The translations under genes were made by a program, and so were the position numbers. Below are positions 1 through 8,451 of a stretch of 64,000 bases of DNA, in pieces. The DNA is from JABMMZ01 sp964438995. Lineage in GTDB: Bacteria > Bacteroidota > Bacteroidia > NS11-12g > UBA955. The DNA lies in contig CAYTMQ010000006.1 in NCBI GenBank assembly GCA_964438995.1, positions 145,241 through 209,240 on the forward strand, in the 5' to 3' direction. The notes beneath the pieces are model-generated. The model ran no database searches. It was not told the origin of the DNA and saw only the letters and a program-made list of their open reading frames with translations. How positions within the stretch are numbered: position 1 is the stretch's first letter; each line of letters starts with the position of its first letter.

Positions 1-6
1 GTTTAA

Positions 7-1416
7 TTAACTTTTAGAAGCGCAAACAAAATTTGTTTTTGGCAATGATGTCGCTGAAATGGCTTTGAATCCACCAGCTACTTCTTTGAAATTGTCCCAG
101 CCTCTTGATTTTAATATCGATGCTGCAATCATACTTCTGTATCCACCAGCACAATGTATGGTAAATGGTTTGTCTTTTGGAAACTCTGATAAATGCTCAT
201 TAATGTAATCCAAAGGAATATTGATCGCATTCTCTAAATGTTCAGCATTGTATTCCCCAACGTTTCTAACATCTATCACAATGGTGTCATTGTTGTGAGC
301 TTGTTCGAATTCTTGAGCAGTGATTCTATCCACTGAGTCAAATTCTTTACCTGAATCTTTCCATGTTTTGAATCCACCCTTTAAATAGCCAATAGGGAAA
401 TCATATCCAACTCTAGCAAGGCGTGTGATAACTTCTTGTTCTCTTCCTTCATCACAAATCAAAAGTATTTCTTGTTTGATGTCAGGAATTAGAGCTCCTA
501 CCCATGGTGCAAAATTGCCATCAATGCCAATATTGATTGAGTTAGGGATAAATCCTTGTCTAAATACATCAGCATCTCTGGTGTCTAACATCAGAGCTTC
601 TGTCTCGTTTGCCGCAGCTTCAAATTCTTCGGCTGATAATGCTTTGTGACCTCTTTCCAAGATACTATCTACACCTTCTGTGCCAGCGATGTTCATCAAG
701 ACATTTTTAGGGAAATAGGCAGGTGGGGCAGTTAAGCCATCTAACAGTTCAGCTGTGAATTCTTCTCTTGTCATATTGGCTCTTAGAGCGTAATTCACCA
801 TTTTTTGGTGACCTAAAGTGTCAGTGGTTTCTTTGCTCATGTTCTTGCCACAAGCGCTGCCAGCTCCATGATTTGGATATACGATTAGATCATCACTCAA
901 AGGCATAATTTTATTTCTCAATGAATCAAACAACATGGATGCTAACTTCTCTTGAGTAAGGTCAACAACTAGTTTTTGAGCCAAATCTGGGCGGCCAACA
1001 TCTCCAATGAACAGAGTGTCACCAGTTATTATGCCATGTTCTTTGCCGTTTTCATCAGCAAGCAAATAACAAGTACTTTCCATGGTATGTCCTGGTGTGT
1101 GAATCACTTTGATGCTGTAGTTGCCAATCTTAAATATTTGATTGTCTTCTGCTACGATTGCGTCAAAGCCAGGCTTAGCAGTTGGACCATAAACGATGCT
1201 TGCACCAGTTTTTTTAGCCAAGTCAACGTGACCAGAAACAAAATCAGCATGGAAATGCGTTTCAAAAACGTATTTTATTTTCGCATTGTCTTTAATGGCT
1301 CTGTCAATGTATGGTTGAACCTCTCTTAGAGGATCAAAAATAGCTGCTTCGCCATTGTTTTCTATATAATACGCTGCGTGAGCGATACATCCAGTATATA
1401 TTTGTTCAACTTTCAT
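7..1416 (-). CDS. Persulfide dioxygenase-like MBL hydrolase with two rhodanese domains
   Basis: A 469-residue protein with an N-terminal metallo-beta-lactamase fold (about 1-230) followed by two rhodanese domains (about 260-355 and 370-460). The metal-binding motif HFHADFVSGH is visible at H54/H56/D58/H63, as in ETHE1-type persulfide dioxygenases. The second rhodanese has an active-site loop CAGGYRS; the first has CDEGRE in the equivalent place, so its loop also holds a Cys. The family oxidises glutathione or low-molecular-weight persulfides to sulfite, and the rhodanese domains relay sulfane sulfur; both roles are inferred here. Cytoplasmic, with no signal peptide. A -7-like box (reverse of CAAAATTA, 1446-1453) lies 30 bp upstream of the ATG. 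It appears to be a single-gene unit. Confidence 0.88.
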   Translation of the reverse strand: MKVEQIYTGCIAHAAYYIENNGEAAIFDPLREVQPYIDRAIKDNAKIKYVFETHFHADFVSGHVDLAKKTGASIVYGPTAKPGFDAIVAEDNQIFKIGNYSIKVIHTPGHTMESTCYLLADENGKEHGIITGDTLFIGDVGRPDLAQKLVVDLTQEKLASMLFDSLRNKIMPLSDDLIVYPNHGAGSACGKNMSKETTDTLGHQKMVNYALRANMTREEFTAELLDGLTAPPAYFPKNVLMNIAGTEGVDSILERGHKALSAEEFEAAANETEALMLDTRDADVFRQGFIPNSINIGIDGNFAPWVGALIPDIKQEILLICDEGREQEVITRLARVGYDFPIGYLKGGFKTWKDSGKEFDSVDRITAQEFEQAHNNDTIVIDVRNVGEYNAEHLENAINIPLDYINEHLSEFPKDKPFTIHCAGGYRSMIAASILKSRGWDNFKEVAGGFKAISATSLPKTNFVCASKS

Positions 1417-1445
1417 AACTGTGAATTATTTTGAATTTTACGATA

Positions 1446-1453
1446 CAAAATTA
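1446..1453 (-). promoter_or_regulatory. -7 promoter box for the MBL/rhodanese gene
   Basis: On the minus strand this reads TAATTTTG, matching the Bacteroidota TAnnTTTG -7 consensus. Transcription would start near 1441, about 25 nt before the ATG at 1416. No clear -33 TTG was found at the usual spacing. Confidence 0.45.
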
Positions 1454-1494
1454 TGACCAAATTTAAATCTTTTACGTGATAATGGTCACATACT

Positions 1495-1998
1495 TCAAAA
1501 ATTTCTTAAATGCAGGTCAAAAAGTGTGGCACAAGCTTCTGCATCTGAAAGCGCATTATGGTGATTTAATGGGATGTTTAGTCGTTCACAACAGGCTTTT
1601 AAATTGGCTGGACGGAACCCTTTTTTTCTGTAAATTTTTACTGTGCATTCCCATTTTTTTGAAAGTTTAAGAGAGCGTGGACTCAAGTCGTAGTAGGCTA
1701 AGGTCGACTTTAAGACTTGTCTATCAAAGCCCTCATTGTGTGCAACTATCACTTCGTCTTCTAAACGTTTTAATATCTCTTCTGATACATCGTAAAAAGT
1801 TGGAGCATCTATGGTGTCTTGCGGATATATGCCGTGTAACTGAGAAAATCCAGGGTAATACAAATTTTTTGGTGGTTGGATTAAAGTGTAATATCTGTCA
1901 GTGACAATATGGCCTTCCATTGTCACAATGGCTACAGCGCAAGCACTATAGCTGTTGTAATTGGCCGTTTCAAAATCAATGGCTACAAATCGATTCAT
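1495..1998 (-). CDS. DEDDh-type 3'-5' exonuclease (DnaQ-like)
   Basis: A 167-residue single-domain exonuclease. The DEDDh signature is visible: the D and E in AIDFETAN near the N-terminus, the D in AHNEGFD, and the final H..D in HHNALSDAEA. These acidic residues bind the two metal ions that remove 3' nucleotides. It resembles stand-alone epsilon-like exonucleases rather than a polymerase-linked domain. The ATG at 1998 shares its A with the TGA stop of the upstream DUF1905 gene (TGATG), which implies translational coupling; a GTG one codon earlier (2001) is also possible. The substrate (DNA proofreading, RNA or oligonucleotides) cannot be told from the sequence. Confidence 0.85.
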   Translation of the reverse strand: MNRFVAIDFETANYNSYSACAVAIVTMEGHIVTDRYYTLIQPPKNLYYPGFSQLHGIYPQDTIDAPTFYDVSEEILKRLEDEVIVAHNEGFDRQVLKSTLAYYDLSPRSLKLSKKWECTVKIYRKKGFRPANLKACCERLNIPLNHHNALSDAEACATLFDLHLRNF

Positions 1999-2495
1999 CA
2001 CTCTTTTCCAAGCATTGCCCTGAAAGATTCTTTTCCTTCAGGCTGTAATTTAAGATTGCCTATCAATAGCACTGCTCTTTCTATCCTTTTCTGTGACGAT
2101 TTCACTTGAGCGACATAGTATATAATGTACCTCTGCATGCCAGGACTTAAAGCATCGAAACGGGCTTTGCCTTCAGTGTCTTGGTTTAATAATTCTTGTA
2201 ATTCCTCACAAATGTCCATGCCGTATTCACTGTTGTCTTTTTTTAGAGAGACATGAACTTCAGAGCCTGTCTGTAGTTTTAACTTGTTCATCCTAGCCTT
2301 GTTGATTGTGATGTAGGCATCCCCGTTACTCAAAGACATTAGACCACATTGAAATTCTAAATTTCTGTTGACTTTACAGACAAGTCTGCCACATTTTAAG
2401 CCACCCAATTCCTTTACAATTTTAGCCGGAATAAATACATAATTTACCCCTAATAGATAGTCTAATTTGTCGATATGGGTGTCAAATTCAAGCAA
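1998..2495 (-). CDS. DUF1905 / YdeI (OmpD-associated) family protein
   Basis: A 165-residue protein with an N-terminal DUF1905-like beta-barrel domain (about 1-85; note LGVNYVFIPAKIVKELGG) and a C-terminal YdeI/OmdA-type helical segment (about 105-165; SPGMQRYIIYYV and QKRIERA are typical). The family has no settled biochemical role; bacteriocin-protection proteins belong to it. The best start is a TTG at 2495, because the N-terminus (LEFDTHIDKL) matches where the family begins. A -7 box reading TAAATTTG lies at 2501-2508, which makes the message nearly leaderless. It is coupled to the exonuclease gene downstream. Confidence 0.75.
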   Translation of the reverse strand: MLEFDTHIDKLDYLLGVNYVFIPAKIVKELGGLKCGRLVCKVNRNLEFQCGLMSLSNGDAYITINKARMNKLKLQTGSEVHVSLKKDNSEYGMDICEELQELLNQDTEGKARFDALSPGMQRYIIYYVAQVKSSQKRIERAVLLIGNLKLQPEGKESFRAMLGKE

Positions 2496-2500
2496 GAGTT

Positions 2501-2508
2501 CAAATTTA
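2501..2508 (-). promoter_or_regulatory. -7 box upstream of the DUF1905/exonuclease pair
   Basis: Minus-strand TAAATTTG fits TAnnTTTG. With transcription starting 4-5 nt beyond the G, the leader before the TTG at 2495 would be only 1-2 nt. Confidence 0.4.
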
Positions 2509-2576
2509 AGAATAAAATTAGCGCAAAATCAATGAGGATTGTAAAGTGTTAAAATTGCGTGAATTATTTTGGTAAA

Positions 2577-2609
2577 TTGCCTAGTTTTCAATTCAACGAA
2601 TTATCTTTG
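2577..2609 (+). promoter_or_regulatory. Promoter of the nucleotide-sugar operon
   Basis: A -33 TTG at 2577-2579 and a -7 box TATCTTTG at 2602-2609, separated by 22 bp, match the Bacteroidota consensus. Transcription would start near 2614. This rules out the upstream GTG at 2559 as start of the aminotransferase gene and leaves GTG 2634 or ATG 2649. Confidence 0.6.
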
Positions 2610-2633
2610 CAACCCGTGAAATCCGACTATTCC

Positions 2634-3752
2634 GTGAAAACCATATATATGACAGATTTAAACTCTCAATATCAGAGAATTAAATCTGAAATTGACCATG
2701 CTATTCAAACGGTATTGGATGGTTCGGTTTTTATCAATGGCAAAGAAGTTGGACAATTTGCCAGTGAACTTGCAGATTATTTAGGGGTTAAACATGTTGT
2801 TACTTGTGGCAACGGAACAGATGCCCTTCAGATAGCTTTGATGGCGTTAGATTTACCTAAAGGGTCAGAAGTGATAACTGCAGGTTATTCGTATGCTGCT
2901 GTGGCTGAAGTATGCGGTCTATTAGATTTAAAAGCTGTATACGCTGATGTTGATCCAAATACATTTAACATAGACGCAACTCAAATAGAATCACTGATAA
3001 CCAAACAGACTAAAGTCATTTTACCGGTGCATCTTTTTGGTCAGTGTGCTGATATGGATACCATTTGTCGTATAGCAGAAAAGCACAACCTGTATGTCAT
3101 TGAGGACAATGCTCAATCAATTGGTGCCGATTGTCGTTTCAATGGTAAAATGGTTAAATCTGGCGCTATTGGCCACCTATCAACAACATCATTTTTTCCG
3201 TCAAAAAACCTCGGTTGTTATGGAGATGGAGGTGCAATATGTACCAATGATGATGCATTAGCAAGTAAAATTAAAATGATTGCCAATCACGGTCAGAGTA
3301 AGAAATACCATCATGAAGTTATAGGTATGAACTCTAGATTGGACACCATTCAGGCAGCGATATTGAGGGTTAAATTGAAACATTTAGACAACTTTATTGC
3401 CGAACGTCAGAAAGTTGCAGAGGCTTATGATAGGTTATTAGGGGATGTAAATGGCATTGAGATTCCTAAAAGGGCGCCATGGTCAAACCATGTTTTCCAT
3501 CAGTACACCTTGAAAATCAAAGGTTTTTCTAGACAAACTTTACAAGAAACTCTAAAAGAAAATGGGATTCCAACAATGGTATATTATCCTTTGCCATTGT
3601 ACAAGCAAAAGGCGTATTTTGCCGAAGTAAATTTACCAGTGTCTGAAGCATTGTGCGAAACAGTATTAAGTTTGCCAATGGGAACAGACATGAGTGAAGA
3701 CCAAATTGATATAATAACATCTTTAATAATAGAAACAATAAAACAAGAATGA
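2634..3752 (+). CDS. DegT/DnrJ/EryC1/StrS family PLP-dependent sugar aminotransferase
   Basis: A 372-residue type-I-fold aminotransferase. The PLP-binding lysine sits in the motif SFFPSKNLGCYGDGGA, and GNGTDALQIAL near the N-terminus binds the cofactor phosphate. The family transfers an amino group from glutamate to a keto-sugar nucleotide; the closest recognisable type is WbpE-like, acting on UDP-sugars. The GTG at 2634 gives the N-terminus KTIYMTDLNSQY, which fits the family; ATG 2649 would remove four residues of that strand. The stop overlaps the next start (ATGA at 3749), so it is coupled to the UDP-glucose dehydrogenase gene. This context suggests an amino sugar for a surface polysaccharide; the exact substrate is unknown. 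Confidence 0.85.
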   Translation: MKTIYMTDLNSQYQRIKSEIDHAIQTVLDGSVFINGKEVGQFASELADYLGVKHVVTCGNGTDALQIALMALDLPKGSEVITAGYSYAAVAEVCGLLDLKAVYADVDPNTFNIDATQIESLITKQTKVILPVHLFGQCADMDTICRIAEKHNLYVIEDNAQSIGADCRFNGKMVKSGAIGHLSTTSFFPSKNLGCYGDGGAICTNDDALASKIKMIANHGQSKKYHHEVIGMNSRLDTIQAAILRVKLKHLDNFIAERQKVAEAYDRLLGDVNGIEIPKRAPWSNHVFHQYTLKIKGFSRQTLQETLKENGIPTMVYYPLPLYKQKAYFAEVNLPVSEALCETVLSLPMGTDMSEDQIDIITSLIIETIKQE

Positions 3753-5071
3753 AAATAGCAGTTGTAGGCACAGGGTATGTTGGACTAGTAACAGGTACAT
3801 GCTTTGCCGAAGTCGGTTTAAATGTTACATGTATTGACATTGACCAAAAGAAAATTGAAAATTTAAAGAATGGCATTTTGCCCATTTACGAACCAGGTCT
3901 TGATGAAATGGTTAGAAGAAACCATGAAAAAGGAAGATTAAATTTTTCTACAAATCTTTCTGAAAGTATTCAAGGTTGTGAAGCTGTATTTATTGCAGTA
4001 GGTACTCCACCCGATGAAGACGGTAGTGCTGATTTAAAGTACGTATTAGGAGTTGCAACTGAGATAGGTTTAAATATGAGCGACTACACTGTTGTTGTTA
4101 CAAAGAGCACAGTTCCAGTTGGCACAGCTAAAAAGGTAAAACAAGCTTTAACTGATGCTTTAAGAATGCGCAATTTCAAAGTGGATTTTGATGTTGCAAG
4201 TAATCCTGAATTTTTAAAAGAGGGTGCTGCAATAGAAGATTTCATGAAACCTGATAGAATAGTTATTGGTGTTGAATCTGAAAAAGCACAAGAAGTGATG
4301 AACAGATTGTACAAACCATTTTTGTTGAATGGACATCCTTGTATTTTTATGGATATTCCAAGTGCTGAAATGACAAAGTATGCTGCAAACAGTATGCTGG
4401 CTACAAAAATTAGCTTTATGAATGATATTGCTAACTTATGTGAGTTGATGGGTGCAGATGTAAACATGGTTAGAAAAGGTATTGGCAGTGATTCAAGAAT
4501 TGGTCATAAATTTATCTATCCTGGTATTGGATATGGTGGCTCTTGTTTCCCTAAAGACGTGAAAGCCTTGGTAAAAACTGCTGACGAGAATGGATATGCC
4601 ATGCAAGTATTAAAAGCGGTAGAAAGTGTTAACGATGCACAAAAAATGAGAATGTACCACAAATTGAAATCTTATTTCAAAGATTTGAATGGTAAGAAAA
4701 TTGCAATGTGGGGTTTGTCTTTCAAACCAAAAACAGACGATATGAGAGAGGCTCCAAGTTTGGTGTTAATCGATCAACTGTTGAATGATGGTGCTACTGT
4801 TATTGCATACGACCCAGTGGCAATGCACGAAGCTGAAAGAATATTAGGCAACAGAATTGACTATTCAAACGACCAGTATAAAACATTGGAAGGAGCAGAT
4901 GCACTTGTCATTGTTACTGAATGGCCTGAGTTTAGATCTCCAGATTTTGAAGCGATTGGAACATCATTGAAAAACAAAGCCGTATTCGATGGTAGAAATA
5001 TATATGAACCAGTTGAAATGAAATCGTTAGGATTCCATTACGAATGTATAGGTAGAGAAATAGTGAATTAA
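3749..5071 (+). CDS. ugd: UDP-glucose 6-dehydrogenase
   Basis: A 440-residue enzyme that oxidises UDP-glucose to UDP-glucuronate with two NAD+. The N-terminal Rossmann motif GTGYVGLVTG is intact, the central segment has NPEFLKEGAA, and the catalytic cysteine is C266 in GYGGSCFPKDV. The C-terminal UDP-binding domain (WGLSFKPKTDDMREAPS) is complete. The length is normal for the family. The start overlaps the aminotransferase stop by ATGA, and the UDP-glucuronate decarboxylase follows after 2 bp, so the product feeds directly into the next enzyme. Confidence 0.95.
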   Translation: MKIAVVGTGYVGLVTGTCFAEVGLNVTCIDIDQKKIENLKNGILPIYEPGLDEMVRRNHEKGRLNFSTNLSESIQGCEAVFIAVGTPPDEDGSADLKYVLGVATEIGLNMSDYTVVVTKSTVPVGTAKKVKQALTDALRMRNFKVDFDVASNPEFLKEGAAIEDFMKPDRIVIGVESEKAQEVMNRLYKPFLLNGHPCIFMDIPSAEMTKYAANSMLATKISFMNDIANLCELMGADVNMVRKGIGSDSRIGHKFIYPGIGYGGSCFPKDVKALVKTADENGYAMQVLKAVESVNDAQKMRMYHKLKSYFKDLNGKKIAMWGLSFKPKTDDMREAPSLVLIDQLLNDGATVIAYDPVAMHEAERILGNRIDYSNDQYKTLEGADALVIVTEWPEFRSPDFEAIGTSLKNKAVFDGRNIYEPVEMKSLGFHYECIGREIVN

Positions 5072-5073
5072 TT

Positions 5074-6075
5074 ATGAGTAGAAAACGCGTTTTAATAACC
5101 GGCGCAGCTGGTTTTTTAGGTTCACATTTATGTGACAGATTCATCAAAGAAGGTTGTCACGTTATTGCTATGGACAATTTGATTACAGGTGATTTGAGAA
5201 ACATTGAACACCTCTTCAAATTAGAACAATTTGAGTTCTATCATCATGATGTGTCTAAGTTTGTTCATGTGCCAGGTGAATTGCATTATATTTTGCATTT
5301 TGCTTCTCCAGCTAGTCCAATAGACTACTTGAAAATTCCAATTCAAACATTAAAAGTTGGTAGTTTGGGTACTCATAATTTGTTGGGTTTGGCCAAAGCT
5401 AAAAATGCTAGAATTTTAGTGGCATCGACTAGTGAAGTTTACGGTGACCCACAAGTGCATCCGCAAACAGAAGATTATTGGGGCAATGTTAACCCAGTTG
5501 GTCCTAGAGGTGTGTACGACGAAGCCAAGCGTTTCCAAGAAGCGATGACAATGGCTTATCACACCTACCACAATGTTGAAACAAGAATTGTAAGGATTTT
5601 TAATACTTACGGACCAAGAATGCGGCTTAACGATGGTAGAGTATTGCCAGCATTTATTGGGCAAGCGCTAAGAGGCGAAGATTTAACGGCATTTGGTGAT
5701 GGTACACAAACACGTTCGTTTTGCTATGTAGACGACTTAATTGAAGGTATCTACAGATTGTTGATGAGCGATTGTGCAACACCAGTAAACATTGGTAATC
5801 CAAGTGAAATAACCATCAATGATTTTGCTCAAGAAATCATTAAGTTGACGGGCACCAATCAGAAAGTGGTGTTTAAACCATTGCCAACAGATGACCCTAA
5901 ACAAAGACAACCAGATATTTCAAAAGCCAGAGAGATTTTAGGCTGGGAGCCAAAAGTATCGAGAGAAGAAGGCTTGAGAATAACTTACGAATATTTTAAA
6001 TCTTTATCGCATGAGCGCTTATTTGAAGAGCCTCATGGCAGAGATTTTGGACAAAAAAAAGGGAGTACTAATTAG
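5074..6075 (+). CDS. UDP-glucuronate decarboxylase (UDP-xylose synthase)
   Basis: A 333-residue extended short-chain dehydrogenase. It has the NAD-binding motif TGAAGFLGSH at the N-terminus, the active-site STSEVYGDP segment and the YxxxK pair at Y148/K152 (YDEAK). The sequence from HFASPASPIDYLKIP through NTYGPRM is characteristic of UXS, which oxidises C4 of UDP-glucuronate, decarboxylates it and re-reduces it to UDP-xylose. It follows ugd by 2 bp. Its 4-keto-pentose intermediate would be a possible amine acceptor for the operon's aminotransferase; that link is only inference. The stop codon lies inside a palindromic terminator. Confidence 0.92.
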   Translation: MSRKRVLITGAAGFLGSHLCDRFIKEGCHVIAMDNLITGDLRNIEHLFKLEQFEFYHHDVSKFVHVPGELHYILHFASPASPIDYLKIPIQTLKVGSLGTHNLLGLAKAKNARILVASTSEVYGDPQVHPQTEDYWGNVNPVGPRGVYDEAKRFQEAMTMAYHTYHNVETRIVRIFNTYGPRMRLNDGRVLPAFIGQALRGEDLTAFGDGTQTRSFCYVDDLIEGIYRLLMSDCATPVNIGNPSEITINDFAQEIIKLTGTNQKVVFKPLPTDDPKQRQPDISKAREILGWEPKVSREEGLRITYEYFKSLSHERLFEEPHGRDFGQKKGSTN

Positions 6076-6087
6076 TACTCCTTTTTT
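6052..6087. terminator. Bidirectional intrinsic terminator containing a stop codon
   Basis: The perfect 20-bp palindrome GGAGTACTAATTAGTACTCC (6062-6081) has an A-tract on its left and TTTTTT on its right. It can therefore end both the rightward sugar operon and the leftward barrel gene at 6113. The TAG stop of the decarboxylase gene (6073-6075) is inside the stem. Confidence 0.85.
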
Positions 6088-6112
6088 GTAATATCTGGTT
6101 TGGATTTGAACC

Positions 6113-7636
6113 TTATTCCAATCCTAGTGGTCTTCTAAATGTTACACCATATTGTATGTCACTCATTTTAACAGCGTATTGGTTGTTGATTGTAAAAGGA
6201 GTCAAATAGGTTTGATAGCCAGCGTATATACCAAATTGACCGATTCCGTTATAATTAGTATAGATTGACAATACACTGTTAAATGAAGCTGAAACTTTAT
6301 TTAAACTGCTTGTTGTATATGATTTTTCATCAACCATGTTATAGTATTTGTTACTTGATTTAGCTGTGATATATGATACACCTCCTCCAACACCTAATGA
6401 AATAAATGTGTTTTTATTAATAGGTTGTTCGTATTTGAACCTCAACGGAATTGTGTAAACAGAGTATTTGTTTTTACTAACCATTGCAAAACTTTGAGTT
6501 GCATCAAAGAAAGTGGTGTCAGTTCCAACTGCAATAAATAATTTTAATTTGAGATAAGTAGAGATGCTGTCATTGCTGTTTCTTGCAGCAATGTCGTATG
6601 TTTGCTCATTTATTTTGATGTCTTCGTTTCTAGAACTGAAGTTTAATCCAGTTTCAAAAGACAACCTATTGTTTTTGCCAAATTTTCGTTGAATATCTAT
6701 ATGAGCTTGGAATCCATTACCATTATTTGTCAATTTAGATTGATTTGCGATTAAGTGCCTATGGATTTTGGCTTTAGTTGCATCGTCGTATTCAGCATTA
6801 AATGTATTATAGTTGGTTTGTGCACCAAATCCAAAGTTGAACCACCATTTGTAATCATCGAAATTACCTCCCCATGCCATATCACTAGCTGTTTGCCTGC
6901 GGTGAGTAGGTTGGATAAGCTTCAAACCATTTTCGCTTAATGGAGATGAATTGAAATAATCAAATTGAAAGCGGTGTAAGAATCTTTTGATTCTGGCTAA
7001 TTGAGCATTTCTTGTTTCCAATTCAGCGTTATAAATGGTATTTGATATGCCATTTTTGTTAAAACTAGAATTATTGTCATTGTTTAACTTAGAATTATGT
7101 ATGTCATTGTTAGCAATGCTTTCGTTGGTAGAGCTGGTAGTGCTTCTTTCTTCGTTGTTGTCAGCAAAATACGTTGTTTTGCGTGCAGGTTTATTGTGCG
7201 TTTCTCTATTCGAAGGTTTAGTGTTTCCGTTTAGAGTATTGTTTGATTTTTTATCTTTTCCAAAATCAGAGTAGTTTGGCTTGATTATACCACTGTTATC
7301 GTTTGATAATGTAACGTCGGTGTTTTCATTAGTACTTTTTTCTGCATGAGCATTAGCAGAGTTTTGGTTAGGGGTAGAGGCAATGGTGCTTTCTGTGACC
7401 ACCTCAGTTTTATTGGTAACAACAGTATCATTGCTGTTATTGTTTAACAGCGAAGAGCCAAGCCATACAGCTGAAGCTGTAAATACAACAACAGCAGGCA
7501 TTAGCCAATGCCAAATTGGTCTGTTAGGCTTTTGATCAAGGCGCGCGTTTATATTTGCCCACATGTGCTCTTTAGGGGGCAGACTCTCGTCTTTAAACGT
7601 CGCTCGCAATCGGTTATCAAATTCTTCTGGACTCAT
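6113..7636 (-). CDS. Inner-membrane-anchored protein with Asn-rich linker and outer-membrane barrel domain, sigma-factor partner
   Basis: A 507-residue protein with an unusual layout. Residues 1-42 are a charged, soluble N-terminus (MSPEEFDNRLRATFKDESLP). Residues about 43-62 form one membrane helix (WLMPAVVVFTASAVWLGSSL). A roughly 140-residue Asn/Ser/Thr-rich linker follows. The C-terminal half (about 250-507) has alternating beta strands typical of PorT-like outer-membrane barrels. The gene overlaps the end of the ECF sigma gene by 20 bp, so the N-terminus may act as an anti-sigma or sigma-tethering domain. I infer that one chain could link the cytoplasm to the outer membrane. It could instead be an ordinary barrel protein with a mispredicted N-terminus, but the membrane helix is too far from the start for a signal peptide. 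Confidence 0.72.
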   Translation of the reverse strand: MSPEEFDNRLRATFKDESLPPKEHMWANINARLDQKPNRPIWHWLMPAVVVFTASAVWLGSSLLNNNSNDTVVTNKTEVVTESTIASTPNQNSANAHAEKSTNENTDVTLSNDNSGIIKPNYSDFGKDKKSNNTLNGNTKPSNRETHNKPARKTTYFADNNEERSTTSSTNESIANNDIHNSKLNNDNNSSFNKNGISNTIYNAELETRNAQLARIKRFLHRFQFDYFNSSPLSENGLKLIQPTHRRQTASDMAWGGNFDDYKWWFNFGFGAQTNYNTFNAEYDDATKAKIHRHLIANQSKLTNNGNGFQAHIDIQRKFGKNNRLSFETGLNFSSRNEDIKINEQTYDIAARNSNDSISTYLKLKLFIAVGTDTTFFDATQSFAMVSKNKYSVYTIPLRFKYEQPINKNTFISLGVGGGVSYITAKSSNKYYNMVDEKSYTTSSLNKVSASFNSVLSIYTNYNGIGQFGIYAGYQTYLTPFTINNQYAVKMSDIQYGVTFRRPLGLE

Positions 7637-8174
7637 GGTTTTTTATTTCATTTTTATACAATTGCCATAACATGCTTCTAGCTCTTGTAAGAGAACTTCT
7701 CGAAGTGCTTTCGGGCATGTTTAGCTTTTCTGATATTTCCTTGTGACTATAGCCGTCAATAGCGTACATCATCAAGACAATTTTATAATTCTCTGGCAGT
7801 TTTTCCATTAACATCATCACCAATTCAGCGTCAAACTTGTCCGGAGCTTCTTCGAAGTTCTCCGGGAATTGTCTGGTTTGGTCGTCTATATTGACTTGCA
7901 AGGCGAGACGTTTCATTGAGCGTAGTTTATTGATCGATTCGTTAATAAAAATTCGGGTCATCCATGTTTCCAAGCTGCTCTGAAAAGTAAAGTTCTTGAG
8001 GTGAAGAAATACCTTGACAAATGCCTCCTGGAAGGCATCTTCGGCCATTTCTAAGTCCTTTAAGTAACGTTTACTTACAGCCAACATCTTTCCAGCAAAG
8101 CGATTATACAAAGCTTCTTGCGCTAGTCTGTCGCCTTTAAGACAACCATCAATCACTTGCTTTTCTGAAAACAT
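7617..8174 (-). CDS. ECF-type RNA polymerase sigma factor
   Basis: A 185-residue sigma-70 family factor with region 2 (about 20-90; the YLKDLEMAEDAFQEAFVKVF helix binds core and -10 DNA) and region 4 (about 120-175; IDGYSHKEISEKLNMPESTS is the helix-turn-helix). It lacks regions 1 and 3, as ECF factors do. A -7 box (TAAATTTG on the minus strand, 8199-8206) overlaps the upstream TTG at 8201, so the ATG at 8174 (MFSEKQVIDG) is the correct start. The downstream gene overlaps by 20 bp and is its probable regulator or sensor. Its regulon is unknown. Confidence 0.9.
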   Translation of the reverse strand: MFSEKQVIDGCLKGDRLAQEALYNRFAGKMLAVSKRYLKDLEMAEDAFQEAFVKVFLHLKNFTFQSSLETWMTRIFINESINKLRSMKRLALQVNIDDQTRQFPENFEEAPDKFDAELVMMLMEKLPENYKIVLMMYAIDGYSHKEISEKLNMPESTSRSSLTRARSMLWQLYKNEIKNHESRRI

Positions 8175-8198
8175 TAGTACCACTGATACAGTGTTAGA

Positions 8199-8206
8199 CA
8201 AATTTA
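8199..8206 (-). promoter_or_regulatory. -7 box of the ECF sigma/barrel operon
   Basis: Reads TAAATTTG on the minus strand; transcription would begin near 8194, 20 nt before the ATG at 8174. It is a housekeeping-type box, so simple autoregulation by the ECF factor is not evident from this site. Confidence 0.5.
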
Positions 8207-8451
8207 GGAATTTAAACGCTGCAAAAAAAATGGATTTTTTATGTCTATATCTGGTTTTTAGTGGTGAAATTGCCGCTTTAATTGACTGATTTGGGTTCTT
8301 TGTTTTGATGTAAGTGTCAAATAGTTAAGCGATTAAAATTTTGTGGTTAATAGATTTTAAGAATTAAAAATTGCTGAAAATTTTCTCGTAAAAGGCCGTT
8401 ATTACTCAGAAAATTAATCTTTAAGAAAGTTACCTTGAATAAAACATCACC

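Noticed and set aside
2559..2633. N-terminal extension of the DegT aminotransferase from the GTG at 2559
   Set aside because: The -33/-7 promoter lies inside it, so this stretch would not be transcribed.
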